A DNA stretch of 53,769 bases from an uncultured Candidatus Saccharibacteria bacterium (GCA_946804195.1 CAMPEU010000014.1:1-53769), one strand, 5' to 3'; positions 25,498-34,204 are shown, numbered from the stretch's first letter. Notes: generated by a model not told the origin, from the sequence alone. Numbers and translations are program-made.

Positions 25498-27501
25498 CTA
25501 TTGTAACTTGGCTCGCCTCAAAAGTTGTGCATTGAATGCGACTATGACCGTTGAAGCAGACATGAGTATGGCGCCGACAGCAGGCGCTAAGACTATACCA
25601 GAACTATAGAGTACGCCAGCAGCTAACGGTATAGCAACCACGTTGTATCCCGTAGCCCAAACTAAGTTTTGAATCATTTTGTTGTATGTGTGTTTTGAAA
25701 GGTTAATTACCTTTATGACATCCCGGGGATCACTTTTTACCAAGATAATATCTGCGGATTTTATGGCCACATCCGTTCCGGCACCGATAGCTATGCCTAT
25801 ATCGGCTTGTGTTAGTGCGGGTGCATCATTGATACCATCACCAACCATTGCAACTTGTTGTCTATTTTGTTGTAGTTCCTTAACTTTTACCGCTTTATCC
25901 TTTGGCTTAACCTCGGCAAAGTATTGGTCCAGACCAAGTTGTTTTGCAACGTATGCGGCGACTTCGTTTGAGTCACCAGTTATCATTGCTGTTTTTATAC
26001 CCATCTCTTTGAGTGTTTTGATGGTTTGTCGTGATTGTTCACGTACAATATCAGCCAAACCTAATGCACCAACCACTTTTTTATTTTTTGTTAGGTATAC
26101 TTCGGTTTTGCCCTCTTTTGCGGCCTGTTTGATTAACTTGGCAATGTTGGCGGGAACTGCTAATTGATTTTCTTTTATGTAACGATGGCTGGCTGCTACG
26201 TACACCTCGTTATCACGCACGGTACCTTGTACGCCCGCACCGGGTAAGGCTTTGAAGTTAGTGACCTTATCAAGATGAATGTTTTGTTCTTCTGCTTTTC
26301 GTACGATACCCTTACCGATAATATGTTCACTGTGCTGTTCGAGACTAGCCGTGAGACGCAGTATGTCATCCTTCGCGTAACCTTGCGTTACCCAAATATC
26401 TGTCACCCCATGTTCGCCTTTGGTCAGTGTTCCTGTTTTATCAAAGAGCACCCAGTCTAACTTACGCGCCGCTTCAAGGGCGAGACGTTTGCGAACTAGT
26501 AAGCCATTGCGCGCAGACAGGGTAGTCGAAATTGAAACAACTAGTGGTATCGCCAAGCCGAGTGCGTGCGGACACGCTATGATCAGAACCGTAACCGTTC
26601 GTTCTAGGGCAAACCCCGTATCCTTGGCAATCAGCCATACTATAAAAGTAAGAATTGCGGTCAGGATAGCCACGATTGTGAGTACGAATGCTGCTTTATC
26701 TGCGAGTACTTGTACGTTCGATTTCGAGCTTTGAGCCTCGGCTACGAGTTGCATAATCCCTGCGAGTACTGTGTCTTGACCGAGTTTTGTGACTTTTACC
26801 GTCAATGCTCCGTCTTGATTACTCGTACCCGCCACGACTTCATCATTGACTGATTTGCTAACAGGTTTACTTTCACCGCTGACGGCTGCCTCATCTACAG
26901 ATGATGCGCCTTCTATGATAACGCCATCAACGGGTATGCTTGTACCTGGTCGTATTAATACGAGGTCTCCAACTTTTAGCTCGCTAACAAGTACGGTTTG
27001 TGGCTTACCGTTTGTTAATTTTTCGGCTTCGTCTGGTAATAGTTGAGAGATTGCATCCAGCGCATTTTCGGCTTTTGCAACTGACGCCATTTCTAGCCAG
27101 TGGCCAAGCAACATAATCGTCACCAGGCTTGCGAGTTCCCAAAAGAAGCCTTCGCCATCGATGAAGAACTGAGTTGCAATACTGTAGGTGTACGCTGTAA
27201 TGATGGCCAAGCTGATGAGTGTCATCATGCCAGGTAATTTAGCATTTAGTTCATTCCAAGCACCTCGAATAAAGACCATACCTCCGTAAAAGAAGATGAT
27301 TGTACTTAGTGCCAATGGTATATATTCCGAGCCGGGAAATGCTGGCGGCGTGAAGTTTAGCCACCTTTGTATCATGCCTGAATACGCCATAACGGGTATT
27401 GTCAGTAGTAGTGAAAGCCAGAATTTATCACGGAACATTGCGACAGAATGACCGGCGTGTTTATCGTGTTCCTGGTGTTCGTCGGGTGAATGATGATGCA
27501 T
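25498..27501 (-). CDS. copB: CopB-type (P1B-3) copper-translocating P-type ATPase
   Basis: A 667-residue metal pump. It begins with a His-rich tail ([17 protein letters not shown]) instead of a CXXC ferredoxin-like domain, and the metal-binding helix carries [12 protein letters not shown]. The CPH motif marks the P1B-3 class, linked to Cu2+/Cu+ export. Actuator SGES, phosphorylation site DKTGTLT, TGDS and [10 protein letters not shown] are intact, and about eight membrane helices are visible. It is last in a minus-strand operon with a CsoR-like regulator and a His-rich anchored protein, starting 3 bp after the latter. It should export copper, with expression controlled by the palindrome upstream of csoR. 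Confidence 0.95.
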   Translation of the reverse strand: MHHHSPDEHQEHDKHAGHSVAMFRDKFWLSLLLTIPVMAYSGMIQRWLNFTPPAFPGSEYIPLALSTIIFFYGGMVFIRGAWNELNAKLPGMMTLISLAIITAYTYSIATQFFIDGEGFFWELASLVTIMLLGHWLEMASVAKAENALDAISQLLPDEAEKLTNGKPQTVLVSELKVGDLVLIRPGTSIPVDGVIIEGASSVDEAAVSGESKPVSKSVNDEVVAGTSNQDGALTVKVTKLGQDTVLAGIMQLVAEAQSSKSNVQVLADKAAFVLTIVAILTAILTFIVWLIAKDTGFALERTVTVLIIACPHALGLAIPLVVSISTTLSARNGLLVRKRLALEAARKLDWVLFDKTGTLTKGEHGVTDIWVTQGYAKDDILRLTASLEQHSEHIIGKGIVRKAEEQNIHLDKVTNFKALPGAGVQGTVRDNEVYVAASHRYIKENQLAVPANIAKLIKQAAKEGKTEVYLTKNKKVVGALGLADIVREQSRQTIKTLKEMGIKTAMITGDSNEVAAYVAKQLGLDQYFAEVKPKDKAVKVKELQQNRQQVAMVGDGINDAPALTQADIGIAIGAGTDVAIKSADIILVKSDPRDVIKVINLSKHTYNKMIQNLVWATGYNVVAIPLAAGVLYSSGIVLAPAVGAILMSASTVIVAFNAQLLRRAKLQ

Positions 27502-27504
27502 ATA

Positions 27505-28293
27505 CTAGCCCCCGCATGAACTTTCGTGCAATGGCACGAGATTATCAAAGCGAGTTGTTATTTGTTCATCGCTTGGTTTGTTCTTTTGAACGAATATGAC
27601 AACGTTTCCGATCAAGTTATTGATACGTGTTAGTTCTTCGCTACTTTTGTTAGTTTCATCCTCGTGCTCATCGACCATACCTCCGTGAGCGTACGCCTTC
27701 GGAAAGAAGATGTTTTCCAAGAAAGAAGCTTGCTCATCTTGGCTTAGATTACTTTTATTTCCAAAAAAGTCTTCCAAGTCTTGCTTTAGGAAATTATTCC
27801 AGTTTTTTTGTTCGTATTTGTTTTTGTCACCTATATATATGTAATATTTTGAGCCATCTGGGATGGTGGGCAGTAAATTACCGAAACGCTCGACCGAGTT
27901 AAGGGGCATAAATCCATCGTCGTATCGACTACCAAAACTATCATCGCTACCACCAATAAAATTCCATCCAAAATACTTCAAAAATTCTCCACCAGTTATA
28001 CCGTCCCAGTGAATATGGGTCATTTGGTCCATGTTGTCATGAAAGTCAACGGGTGTTCCGCCGGGTTCAGCGCTACACGTACCGGGTTTTTCATTTTGAA
28101 ATTTATCATCTGAAAAATCTACTAGCTTACTATTTACAACTATCTGCGTCCGAAAGTGGTAGTGTTCAAACTGAGGATTGCGAATATGTGATGGGGTCGA
28201 AACATACGGTATGCCGTAGACCGCGCCTACTAGTAATATAATTGATGCTAAAAATCCGCCAAAAATATATTGTGTCTTTAACTTCATTGTCAT
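27505..28293 (-). CDS. Membrane-anchored extracytoplasmic protein of the copper operon
   Basis: The 262-residue protein has one N-terminal membrane helix (about 9-28) and an outside domain. Putative metal motifs are HYHFRTQI near residue 44, FHDNMDQMTHIHWDGITGG near 85-105, AYAHGG, EHEDE, and a final HESSCGG. This HxH...HIH-GxTxG layout resembles a little-studied domain seen in other prokaryotic surface proteins; that is recall, not a search. Start ATG 28293 has GGAGGG 8 nt upstream, inside the csoR 3' end. Being between csoR and copB, it probably binds or buffers copper outside the membrane. Function is inferred from context. Confidence 0.75.
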   Translation of the reverse strand: MTMKLKTQYIFGGFLASIILLVGAVYGIPYVSTPSHIRNPQFEHYHFRTQIVVNSKLVDFSDDKFQNEKPGTCSAEPGGTPVDFHDNMDQMTHIHWDGITGGEFLKYFGWNFIGGSDDSFGSRYDDGFMPLNSVERFGNLLPTIPDGSKYYIYIGDKNKYEQKNWNNFLKQDLEDFFGNKSNLSQDEQASFLENIFFPKAYAHGGMVDEHEDETNKSSEELTRINNLIGNVVIFVQKNKPSDEQITTRFDNLVPLHESSCGG

Positions 28294-28295
28294 AA

Positions 28296-28589
28296 TTATT
28301 TCCCTCCGCCACTTCTTATGTTGGTTAATTCGTACAATTCCAGTAGTTCCGTCACGGCTTTTTCTTGGTTATTTTTCGATTTTGACGCCAGGCTATCCTT
28401 TACGTGTGTGCGAACATGATTTTCTAGGATTAATTTGTTGAGCGAACTAATTGATTTTTGAACCGCCAAATTTTGAGTCAGTATATCCATGCAATAGTCT
28501 TCGTTTTCTATCATCTTTTGGACGCCGCGCATTTGCCCCTCGAGTATCTTTGCACGATGCAACGCGCGCTTTTTTATATCACTAATCAT
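28296..28589 (-). CDS. CsoR/RcnR-family metal-sensing repressor
   Basis: Start ATG 28589 (MISDIKKRALHRAK) is 6 nt after TACTAT; the track start lies across the operator. The ~97-residue all-helical DUF156 protein has the family core ILEGQMRGVQKMI. Ligand positions equivalent to Cys36-His61-Cys65 of copper CsoR are Cys33, His58 and His62 (DYCMDIL; ENHVRTHV), so the third ligand is His, as in Ni/Co-sensing RcnR, although RcnR's N-terminal His is not evident. It is first in the operon with copB, so copper control is likely by context but the ligand set leaves the metal open. Confidence 0.9.
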   Translation of the reverse strand: MISDIKKRALHRAKILEGQMRGVQKMIENEDYCMDILTQNLAVQKSISSLNKLILENHVRTHVKDSLASKSKNNQEKAVTELLELYELTNIRSGGGK

Positions 28590-28600
28590 ATGTTTATAGT

Positions 28601-28619
28601 AGTACCCCCGGGGGGTACT
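28601..28619. promoter_or_regulatory. Palindromic operator for the CsoR-like regulator
   Basis: AGTACCCCC-G-GGGGGTACT, a perfect 9-bp inverted repeat of the TACC(C)..GGGGTA type bound by CsoR proteins. It lies 11 bp upstream of the csoR ATG and overlaps the promoter, so binding would block the operon. Confidence 0.85.
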
Positions 28620-28680
28620 GTCAACTAATAGCATCCCCGCCTCAGGTAAATATAATGAGGGTACTTATTTTGTAATAAAC

Positions 28681-28700
28681 AAAAAAGGCGCTAGTGCGCC
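28681..28700 (-). terminator. Terminator of the BON/62-aa operon
   Basis: On the minus strand GGCGC-ACTA-GCGCC followed by six T. It lies about 110 bp after the 62-aa gene. The stretch between holds no recognisable gene. Confidence 0.8.
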
Positions 28701-28807
28701 TGAATTTGTAATCCGTCTTGGTTTTAGCGGAGTCTTAGCTCAATTATCAGTGAGTTCTAATCGGGTCTTACTGTACGTGCCCGAAGAGGTATGAGAGTTG
28801 AATATGA

Positions 28808-28996
28808 TTATACGAATATGTCGCCAAGTAGTCGATCAATCCTTTTGAACTGACGTCTTTGGTCCTTTGAGCTAGCTAGGCGCTCGTATTTCATATATCC
28901 CGGTTCTTCATTTTCGTGGTCCAGGGGGGTGTATCGGTGTTTTGATCTGTGTCTTTTTGGGTATTCATTCATTGTCGAGCTAATTCCGTGTGTCAT
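28808..28996 (-). CDS. Hypothetical 62-aa basic protein
   Basis: A very basic, His/Arg-rich short protein (EYPKRHRSKHRYTPLDH) with no known domain. Support for reality is a GGAGG Shine-Dalgarno 7 nt before ATG, its place 17 bp behind the BON gene on the same strand, and the terminator downstream. It may be a nucleic-acid-binding or stress-related small protein, but nothing in the sequence proves this. Confidence 0.6.
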   Translation of the reverse strand: MTHGISSTMNEYPKRHRSKHRYTPLDHENEEPGYMKYERLASSKDQRRQFKRIDRLLGDIFV

Positions 28997-29013
28997 TCAA
29001 ATCCTCCGCATCC

Positions 29014-29451
29014 CTACAGGATAACAATCATATTATTAACTGATCGAACGCCCTGCGTGAAGTGCGCGGATGCCTCTGCAGTATCTTTTGATAACCAATC
29101 CGGGACGCTACCCGCTAGAGTAACTTCTCCACGATTTACATTGACGATTATGTCGTTAGGATTTATATCTGAATCATGCCGGAGCGTTTCTTCGATATTT
29201 TTGGCGATTTCTTCATCAGATAAATCTTCGTCATCCGTTGATTCGACTTCTAAATCATTTCTGACATCCATTACACCAAACGAATTATTTGCGTAATTTT
29301 CTGCTAGCATCTTTTTCCAATAACAATCTACACGACCGGCTAGTTTTACCAAGCCATTCATTACCGATATATGGATGTCTGTGTTACCCATACTATTGTC
29401 CATGAATAATTGATTACTGATAGTCTCTTTTATGTACTGGTCTCTATTCAT
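29014..29451 (-). CDS. Two-BON-domain protein
   Basis: The 145-residue protein has two BON modules (about 3-65 and 80-143), each with the pattern of a helix, IHISVMNGLVKLAGRV or IIVNVNRGEVTLAGSV, then a short helix and a closing strand. BON domains bind phospholipid or other hydrophobic surfaces and occur in osmotic-stress and lipoprotein families. No signal peptide is visible, so it is probably cytoplasmic. An AAAGGAGG Shine-Dalgarno precedes ATG, with a ~50-nt leader from a TATACT box near 29510 on the minus strand. It is divergent from the Crp-like gene, whose palindromes lie between them. Confidence 0.85.
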   Translation of the reverse strand: MNRDQYIKETISNQLFMDNSMGNTDIHISVMNGLVKLAGRVDCYWKKMLAENYANNSFGVMDVRNDLEVESTDDEDLSDEEIAKNIEETLRHDSDINPNDIIVNVNRGEVTLAGSVPDWLSKDTAEASAHFTQGVRSVNNMIVIL

Positions 29452-29523
29452 ATAAGCCTCCTTTGCTCATAGCTTCTTGATTGAAGTCTACCCAGCATAT
29501 TACAGTATAATTTCATATCAGTC

Positions 29524-29539
29524 TGTGCGTTTGCGCACA
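29524..29539. promoter_or_regulatory. Crp-like palindromic operator, site 1
   Basis: TGTGCGTTTGCGCACA, a perfect 6+4+6 inverted repeat, in the divergent promoter region between the BON gene and the Crp-family gene. It sits in the -35 area of the TATAAT at 29554-29559. Confidence 0.7.
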
Positions 29540-29560
29540 TTACAAGTTAATGTTATAATA

Positions 29561-29576
29561 TGTGCGTAAGCGCACT
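29561..29576. promoter_or_regulatory. Crp-like palindromic operator, site 2
   Basis: TGTGCGTAAGCGCACT, matching site 1 in 11 of 12 arm positions, centred 37 bp further on. It directly follows the TATAAT at 29554-29559, where a bound protein would obstruct transcription start. Confidence 0.7.
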
Positions 29577-29609
29577 TACAATAATAAAATATTGCGATAT
29601 AATACCGCC

Positions 29610-30284
29610 ATGATTGAAGAAACCACCCCTGGTATCGTCACAAAATCCGATCGTAGAAATATAGATTCATACTTCAGCACGGGCATTATGCAGCATTTTT
29701 CTGACGGCGAAACCATTATTAATGGTATCGATGAACCTCGGGGCGCGTATCTAATCAAAAGCGGTTTTGTGAAATCACATTCAACTTCAATCGAAGGTCA
29801 TACAAACTTATTAATGATTCATGCTTCCGGCGAAATTATTCCATTACCTTGGTCACTGGACGGAGCATATGTCACAGGATTGTTCTATGAGGCGATGGGC
29901 GAGGTGTGTATCATAAAGGTATCAAAGGACAAGCTTCGTATTGCAATGGGTAATAATACATGGTTAACGCAGGCGATTTTGAATCAAACCGTAGCTGTCG
30001 TCGCTCTGTATACCCGCAGAATTCAGGTGTTAGAGTTTAGGTCAGCACGCGGTAGGATTATTGCTGAACTACTATTACTAGCCGAGAGGTTTGGTAGGAT
30101 GCGCGGGGGCAAGATTGTTATCAATGTTCCGATAACACATCAAGACATTTCTGATTCTATCAATATCAATCGCGAAACAGCCAGTAGGGCACTGGGCGTT
30201 CTCTTTGAAGAAAAGTTAATATCCCAAGACGATCGTTTGTTTGTTATACCTGATATCGATAAGCTAAAAGACCAACTAGAATAA
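29610..30284 (+). CDS. Crp/Fnr-family transcription regulator
   Basis: Start ATG 29610 (MIEETTPG) follows TATAAT at 29598-29603 by 6 nt; the track's GTG 29562 lies in operator 2. An N-terminal cyclic-nucleotide-binding-like beta roll (about 20-120) is followed by a dimer helix and a winged helix with THQDISDSININRETASRAL. The recognition helix NRETASR keeps the Arg, Glu and Arg that read TGTG in Crp. Only one Cys is present, so an Fnr-type Fe-S sensor is excluded. It probably controls itself and the divergent BON operon through the two TGTGCG palindromes. Its effector is unknown. Confidence 0.9.
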   Translation: MIEETTPGIVTKSDRRNIDSYFSTGIMQHFSDGETIINGIDEPRGAYLIKSGFVKSHSTSIEGHTNLLMIHASGEIIPLPWSLDGAYVTGLFYEAMGEVCIIKVSKDKLRIAMGNNTWLTQAILNQTVAVVALYTRRIQVLEFRSARGRIIAELLLLAERFGRMRGGKIVINVPITHQDISDSININRETASRALGVLFEEKLISQDDRLFVIPDIDKLKDQLE

Positions 30285-30311
30285 ATTCAGGTAGTATTCT
30301 ATACTCACAAT

Positions 30312-31067
30312 ATGACAAATCTCGGTCCAGAGTTCTCTGATTCGTATATTGAATCCATTCAGGAGGAATACAATCGCAATGGTTGTATCAAGTTTAATCA
30401 GGTTATCCCTACCGATGAAGCACTGGGGCTGGGGATAGAGCTACATTCGTTGATAACGGGTAAGGACAATAACGCTCAATGGGACGGCGAATTTATCAGT
30501 GACGAAGAACGTGCAAAGACGAAGATTTTCGACCTACACGAAGTCCAAGAGTCATCCGAAAATTTTGAGCATCTACGTCACGATCCCCGAATTTTGGGCA
30601 GACTCGCTGTTCTGCTGGGCGGACCCGTGGTCTATCATCACAACAAAGGATTCGTAAAGCCGGGTGCACACGGTGATACATATGGTGGCAAGTTTCCGCC
30701 GCACCAGGATTATCCATTTTTTCCGCATTATAATTACAATATGCTGGCGGCAATTGTCTATATGACAGATATTACCGAAGACATGGGTCCCGTAAAAGTT
30801 TTTCCAGGTAGTCACCATGATGGTCCGCGTCAGACTGCGGAGGGTAGGCCATACATAAACCCAGATGAATTCCCGCCACAAGATGCAGTGACTATGACGG
30901 GCAAGGCCGGGGATATGGTCGCATTCAACCTCAACACAGTGCATATGTCTGGCCCGAACAAGAGCCTGATGGATCGCGTATCTTGGCTAATTCAGGTTAC
31001 TCACCCGGATTCAAGACCACTCAATGACCATAGAGAGCCATATCAGGGCGAAATTCTTTGGACCTAG
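30312..31067 (+). CDS. Phytanoyl-CoA dioxygenase (PhyH) family protein
   Basis: A 251-residue double-stranded beta-helix oxygenase. The 2-His-1-Asp Fe(II) site is visible as PPHQDYPFF (His, Asp) and NLNTVHMSG (distal His), with MGPVKVFPGSHHDG between and DRVSWLIQV after for 2-oxoglutarate. Family members hydroxylate lipids, natural products or amino acid derivatives using O2 and 2-oxoglutarate. Such an O2-dependent enzyme is notable in a fermentative reduced genome. TATACT at 30300-30305 ends exactly 6 nt before ATG, so the mRNA is predicted leaderless. Substrate unknown. Confidence 0.88.
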   Translation: MTNLGPEFSDSYIESIQEEYNRNGCIKFNQVIPTDEALGLGIELHSLITGKDNNAQWDGEFISDEERAKTKIFDLHEVQESSENFEHLRHDPRILGRLAVLLGGPVVYHHNKGFVKPGAHGDTYGGKFPPHQDYPFFPHYNYNMLAAIVYMTDITEDMGPVKVFPGSHHDGPRQTAEGRPYINPDEFPPQDAVTMTGKAGDMVAFNLNTVHMSGPNKSLMDRVSWLIQVTHPDSRPLNDHREPYQGEILWT

Positions 31068-31086
31068 TTTAGCTATTATTTGAGAT

Positions 31087-32232
31087 TTAACTTTGAAGAC
31101 TAATAATTTTATCATTTTCGAACTGTAGTTCTTGCATGTAGGTGCTTCTGTCGGCTAGTTTACCTTTATTGTTAAACGTTCCTTTGTGATAAAACACGTA
31201 ATATTGATCATTTCGGTTTACGACCGAACTGTGACCAATGTTTGCATGCAGCTGGCCGTCACTTTTGCGCTCAACCGTTGATATTTCATGTGATGGTTGG
31301 TGTTCGCGGGTGAGGCTTGCAATGGTATCGGCTGATATATAACTCAAGCCATAATTTGCATTGAACCAATCACGGCTATAAAGCATGTAGTATTTATCAT
31401 TTCGCATAAATACATCTGGCGCTTCGTTGATAGAATTATCTCTAAAGCTTGGTATTGCTACGTTATGACGTTGTGATGGATTATCTAGGTTTACGGCAGC
31501 GATGACATTTTGGCCCAGGCCGAACCAATTATAGAATAGCCACTTGTCACCGTTTTTGGCTTTGGCGATTTCTGGGTCAATCCTCAGTGCATTCGAACAG
31601 CCTTCGGGCGGACAGAACTGAGTTGTGTGTGTGCGTGGCGCATTCTTGCCGGTATTGATGGGTTGAGGAGCGCCAAAATTCATGTTACTGGTGCCTGATT
31701 CAGCATAGAACATCGCTTGTTCATTGTTTGATTCGTCGCAATCTTGTCCCTTGCGTGTTTGTTTGGTTGTAAAGAACATTTGATACCGACCGTCGTCGGT
31801 TTTAGTAATTGTCGGCGCCCATAGGTTACAGTAATCATGATTAGGGTCGAGTAGGTCGGGATTGTATTCGCTAATCTTTTCAAAGTTCATTAGGTCGCTT
31901 GAGTGATAGATGGGTATTATATCGGTATCTCGTTTGTTGGTCCCACTCAGAAAAAAAGAATCATTATTTTCTTTGTAGACATCTGGGTCGGCTATTTTTG
32001 GCATTATCAAGGTTTCGCCGACTATTGGTGATTCCGGGTTAAGGCGTGAATGCATCGTGACGGCAGCGTCATCAATCTCGAAGTGTGAAAAATCACTAGA
32101 CTGTTGTTCGGCTGCTGATATCGGTGTGCTCATCACGGCATATAATGCCGCTACGCCAACGACACGAATAATTGTACGCCGCATTGTTTCGGTTATCTTT
32201 GACTGCTCTAGACTCTCCAATTTAGCCTGCAT
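31087..32232 (-). CDS. Secreted GH43-like five-bladed beta-propeller protein
   Basis: The ATG at 32232 (MQAKLESLEQSK) is chosen because TATAAT at 32242-32247 ends 9 nt before it. A basic N-region and hydrophobic stretch (TIIRVVGVAALYAVMSTPISAAE) form a signal peptide or anchor. The propeller has KIADPDVYKEN (base Asp), a central RIDPEIAK Asp, NEAPDVFMRNDKYYMLYS (acid Glu) and GHSSVVNRND, matching the GH43/GH32-type layout. GH43 enzymes mostly act on arabinans and xylans. Outside a host actinobacterium, arabinogalactan would be a natural target, but this is inference. The gene is convergent with the PhyH gene. Confidence 0.78.
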   Translation of the reverse strand: MQAKLESLEQSKITETMRRTIIRVVGVAALYAVMSTPISAAEQQSSDFSHFEIDDAAVTMHSRLNPESPIVGETLIMPKIADPDVYKENNDSFFLSGTNKRDTDIIPIYHSSDLMNFEKISEYNPDLLDPNHDYCNLWAPTITKTDDGRYQMFFTTKQTRKGQDCDESNNEQAMFYAESGTSNMNFGAPQPINTGKNAPRTHTTQFCPPEGCSNALRIDPEIAKAKNGDKWLFYNWFGLGQNVIAAVNLDNPSQRHNVAIPSFRDNSINEAPDVFMRNDKYYMLYSRDWFNANYGLSYISADTIASLTREHQPSHEISTVERKSDGQLHANIGHSSVVNRNDQYYVFYHKGTFNNKGKLADRSTYMQELQFENDKIISLQS

Positions 32233-32354
32233 CTTGCGGGTATTATATGTACGTTTTGTACGACTTTGCAAGGATAAACGATTTGATGTACGGTGGAGTA
32301 ATAGATTGAGAGTTTAATATTATATAATAAATTAACAAAACCATGATTTTATTG

Positions 32355-32452
32355 TATAATTAAGTTATATTCAGGTTGCGAGAGACTAAACATCGTAGCA
32401 TGAGTCGCCTATGCCATCCGGCATAGTACCACAATTCGAAAGAAGGAATGAC
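32355..32452 (+). promoter_or_regulatory. Leader of the PE-PPE-type gene with hairpin
   Basis: TATAAT near 32355 starts a long leader for this window. At 32413-32430 a hairpin CTATGCC-ATCC-GGCATAG lies about 12 nt before the AGAAGGA Shine-Dalgarno. It could tune translation or merely be stable RNA. Confidence 0.45.
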
Positions 32453-34111
32453 GTGAGTCGCATCATTCACTTTGTGCGCGCTTTTGCGCTGTTTCTGGTT
32501 GGATTGTTGGTGACTTCGTTACTGACAGTTGTTCCAGCGACGGCAAGTTCAACGTCGACGCAGACGAACGTACGGTTGGCATCATCGGACTTCACATTTT
32601 ATGTGCGAGGTACGGAAGTTCCGTTTCCATTTATGGATTTGGTTGTAAAACCAATGGATCAAATATTCTTGGGTGCATTTGGCCCTGGAGTGTCCGTACC
32701 TTACCCGGCATCTGTCGGATGGATGGGCGTTATCGCCGGCGGTTTCTTGCGTGGAGAGTTTCACTATCCCACGGCGCAAGAATCAATCAGGCAAGGTCAC
32801 GAGGCTCTGAACGGTTATATCAAAGATGTTCGTGCCGCTGATCCAACAGCGACAATATCGGTAGTGAGCCTGTCGCAAGGCTCAATCGTTACCAGCGCAT
32901 CGGCCTTGGCCTTGCAGGCTGAAGGATTCGATACTACTGGTGTTCGGTTTGTCGCAGCTGGCAATCCTACCCGTGCAAACGGTGGAATGGCTGCTAGATT
33001 ACCGTTCCACTTCGAGATACCAGGTTTGTTTTCTGCCGGAGGCGATGACATTACGAGTAATCCGCCGCCGACAGACGGAGCAGAGTATGTATTGGTTACA
33101 AATCAATACGACCCGTTTGCGGACGTTCCACTGTATCTAGCTAATCCGATAGCGCTCGCCAATTGGGCGCTCTCGTTTGTTGTTGGAGGTGTGAACGCAC
33201 CGTTCTTTGTTGGATTTGGGCCTCACGCGTATGACTACACTGGGTTGGATCCCGAAAACCCAGCGGCAACGCCGGGTGCGATTGTGAAATCGTACGGGAA
33301 TCAAACAGATGTCTTGTTGCCAGCGCCAGTCGGATATCTACCGATCACTGCATTGTTTCGAGGCATCGTGCCACAGTCGTTGATTGATGCAGTTGATCCG
33401 TTTTTGAGGTCAATCATCGAGACTGCATATGATCGCGATAGGAATGCAGACCAACGATCTACGTTCCAATTAGTGCCACCGAAATCTCGATGGCAGTCAG
33501 ATGCTCAGTCTGTTGCAGCTGGATTCGATCAGATGGTCGGTAACTTCAAGGAAATACTTGATCCGGCCCCGTCGTTACCGAGCAAGTCTGTACCCGAGAG
33601 TATTCCGTCGCCAATCCAGGTGATGGACGATACTACCAGTGTAGATACCGTGTTGCCACCAACCCAGGCGACAGCACAAGGTGATACGGATACAATCGAG
33701 GAAGTCCGAACAGATGACGAAGTGACGCCAGAAGTTGAGTCTACGGATGTCACGGATAGTTCTGGTGATATTCAGAGCGATGATCCGATTGCGTCGTCAC
33801 GGAGTGTATCTGAACCTGAAAGTCCGCCGTCGCCAATCCAGGCTACAACAGACGACGATGAGGCCACAGAGGAAACCCCGACACAGGAGGATGAAGTAGA
33901 ATCCGTGGAAGTATCCACTGATTCTCTGGAAGCCGATGGCGTCCAGGACGAAAACGATTCAGATTCGTTGCCACAAAGTATATCTGAATCCGAGGATCCG
34001 GCACCGAGTCGGGAATCAACGGATGACAACGATACTGGCGACGCAGCCTCGTCGCAAAGCGAGTCTAACCGTAGCGATTCCGCAAAGGATGGTACGGCAA
34101 CGGCGAGCTAA
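32453..34111 (+). CDS. Secreted PE-PPE-domain (cutinase-like) serine hydrolase with acidic repeat tail
   Basis: The start is GTG 32453 (SRIIHFVRAFALFLV...), preceded by AGAAGGA; this gives a clean signal peptide ending near PATASS. Residues about 45-330 resemble the PE-PPE alpha/beta hydrolase domain of mycobacteria and relatives: VRGTEVPFP, YPASVGW, a nucleophile elbow VSLSQGSIV, a DPFADVP loop and FGPHAYDY (His). The last ~200 residues are Asp/Glu/Ser/Pro-rich and repeat a PES-PSPIQ motif, probably a flexible surface stalk. The domain is typical of mycolic-acid actinobacteria, so transfer from a host is likely. It could act on host lipids or esters. Confidence 0.8.
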   Translation: MSRIIHFVRAFALFLVGLLVTSLLTVVPATASSTSTQTNVRLASSDFTFYVRGTEVPFPFMDLVVKPMDQIFLGAFGPGVSVPYPASVGWMGVIAGGFLRGEFHYPTAQESIRQGHEALNGYIKDVRAADPTATISVVSLSQGSIVTSASALALQAEGFDTTGVRFVAAGNPTRANGGMAARLPFHFEIPGLFSAGGDDITSNPPPTDGAEYVLVTNQYDPFADVPLYLANPIALANWALSFVVGGVNAPFFVGFGPHAYDYTGLDPENPAATPGAIVKSYGNQTDVLLPAPVGYLPITALFRGIVPQSLIDAVDPFLRSIIETAYDRDRNADQRSTFQLVPPKSRWQSDAQSVAAGFDQMVGNFKEILDPAPSLPSKSVPESIPSPIQVMDDTTSVDTVLPPTQATAQGDTDTIEEVRTDDEVTPEVESTDVTDSSGDIQSDDPIASSRSVSEPESPPSPIQATTDDDEATEETPTQEDEVESVEVSTDSLEADGVQDENDSDSLPQSISESEDPAPSRESTDDNDTGDAASSQSESNRSDSAKDGTATAS

Positions 34112-34130
34112 GCCTTCTTTCGAAATAAGT

Positions 34131-34176
34131 CCCGTACTATATCATGTAATCCAACATGGTGTAGTGCGGGCTTTTT
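34131..34176 (+). terminator. Terminator of the PE-PPE-type gene
   Basis: CCCGTACTATATCATG...CATGGTGTAGTGCGGG with the stem closed by CCCG/CGGG, followed by CTTTTTC. Confidence 0.8.
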
Positions 34177-34204
34177 CAATTTGTTTTTATCGATGTTATA
34201 TTTA

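Noticed and set aside
28720-28800. tRNA-like string (TTAGCTCAATTATCAGTGAG) after the terminator
   Set aside because: Only a D-arm-like piece is present; no acceptor or T-arm pairing could be made, so it is not called a tRNA or fragment.
33529-34029. Minus-strand Ser/Val-rich ORFs over the PE-PPE tail
   Set aside because: They are shadows of the repetitive D/E/S/P coding region; composition is explained by the plus-strand repeats.
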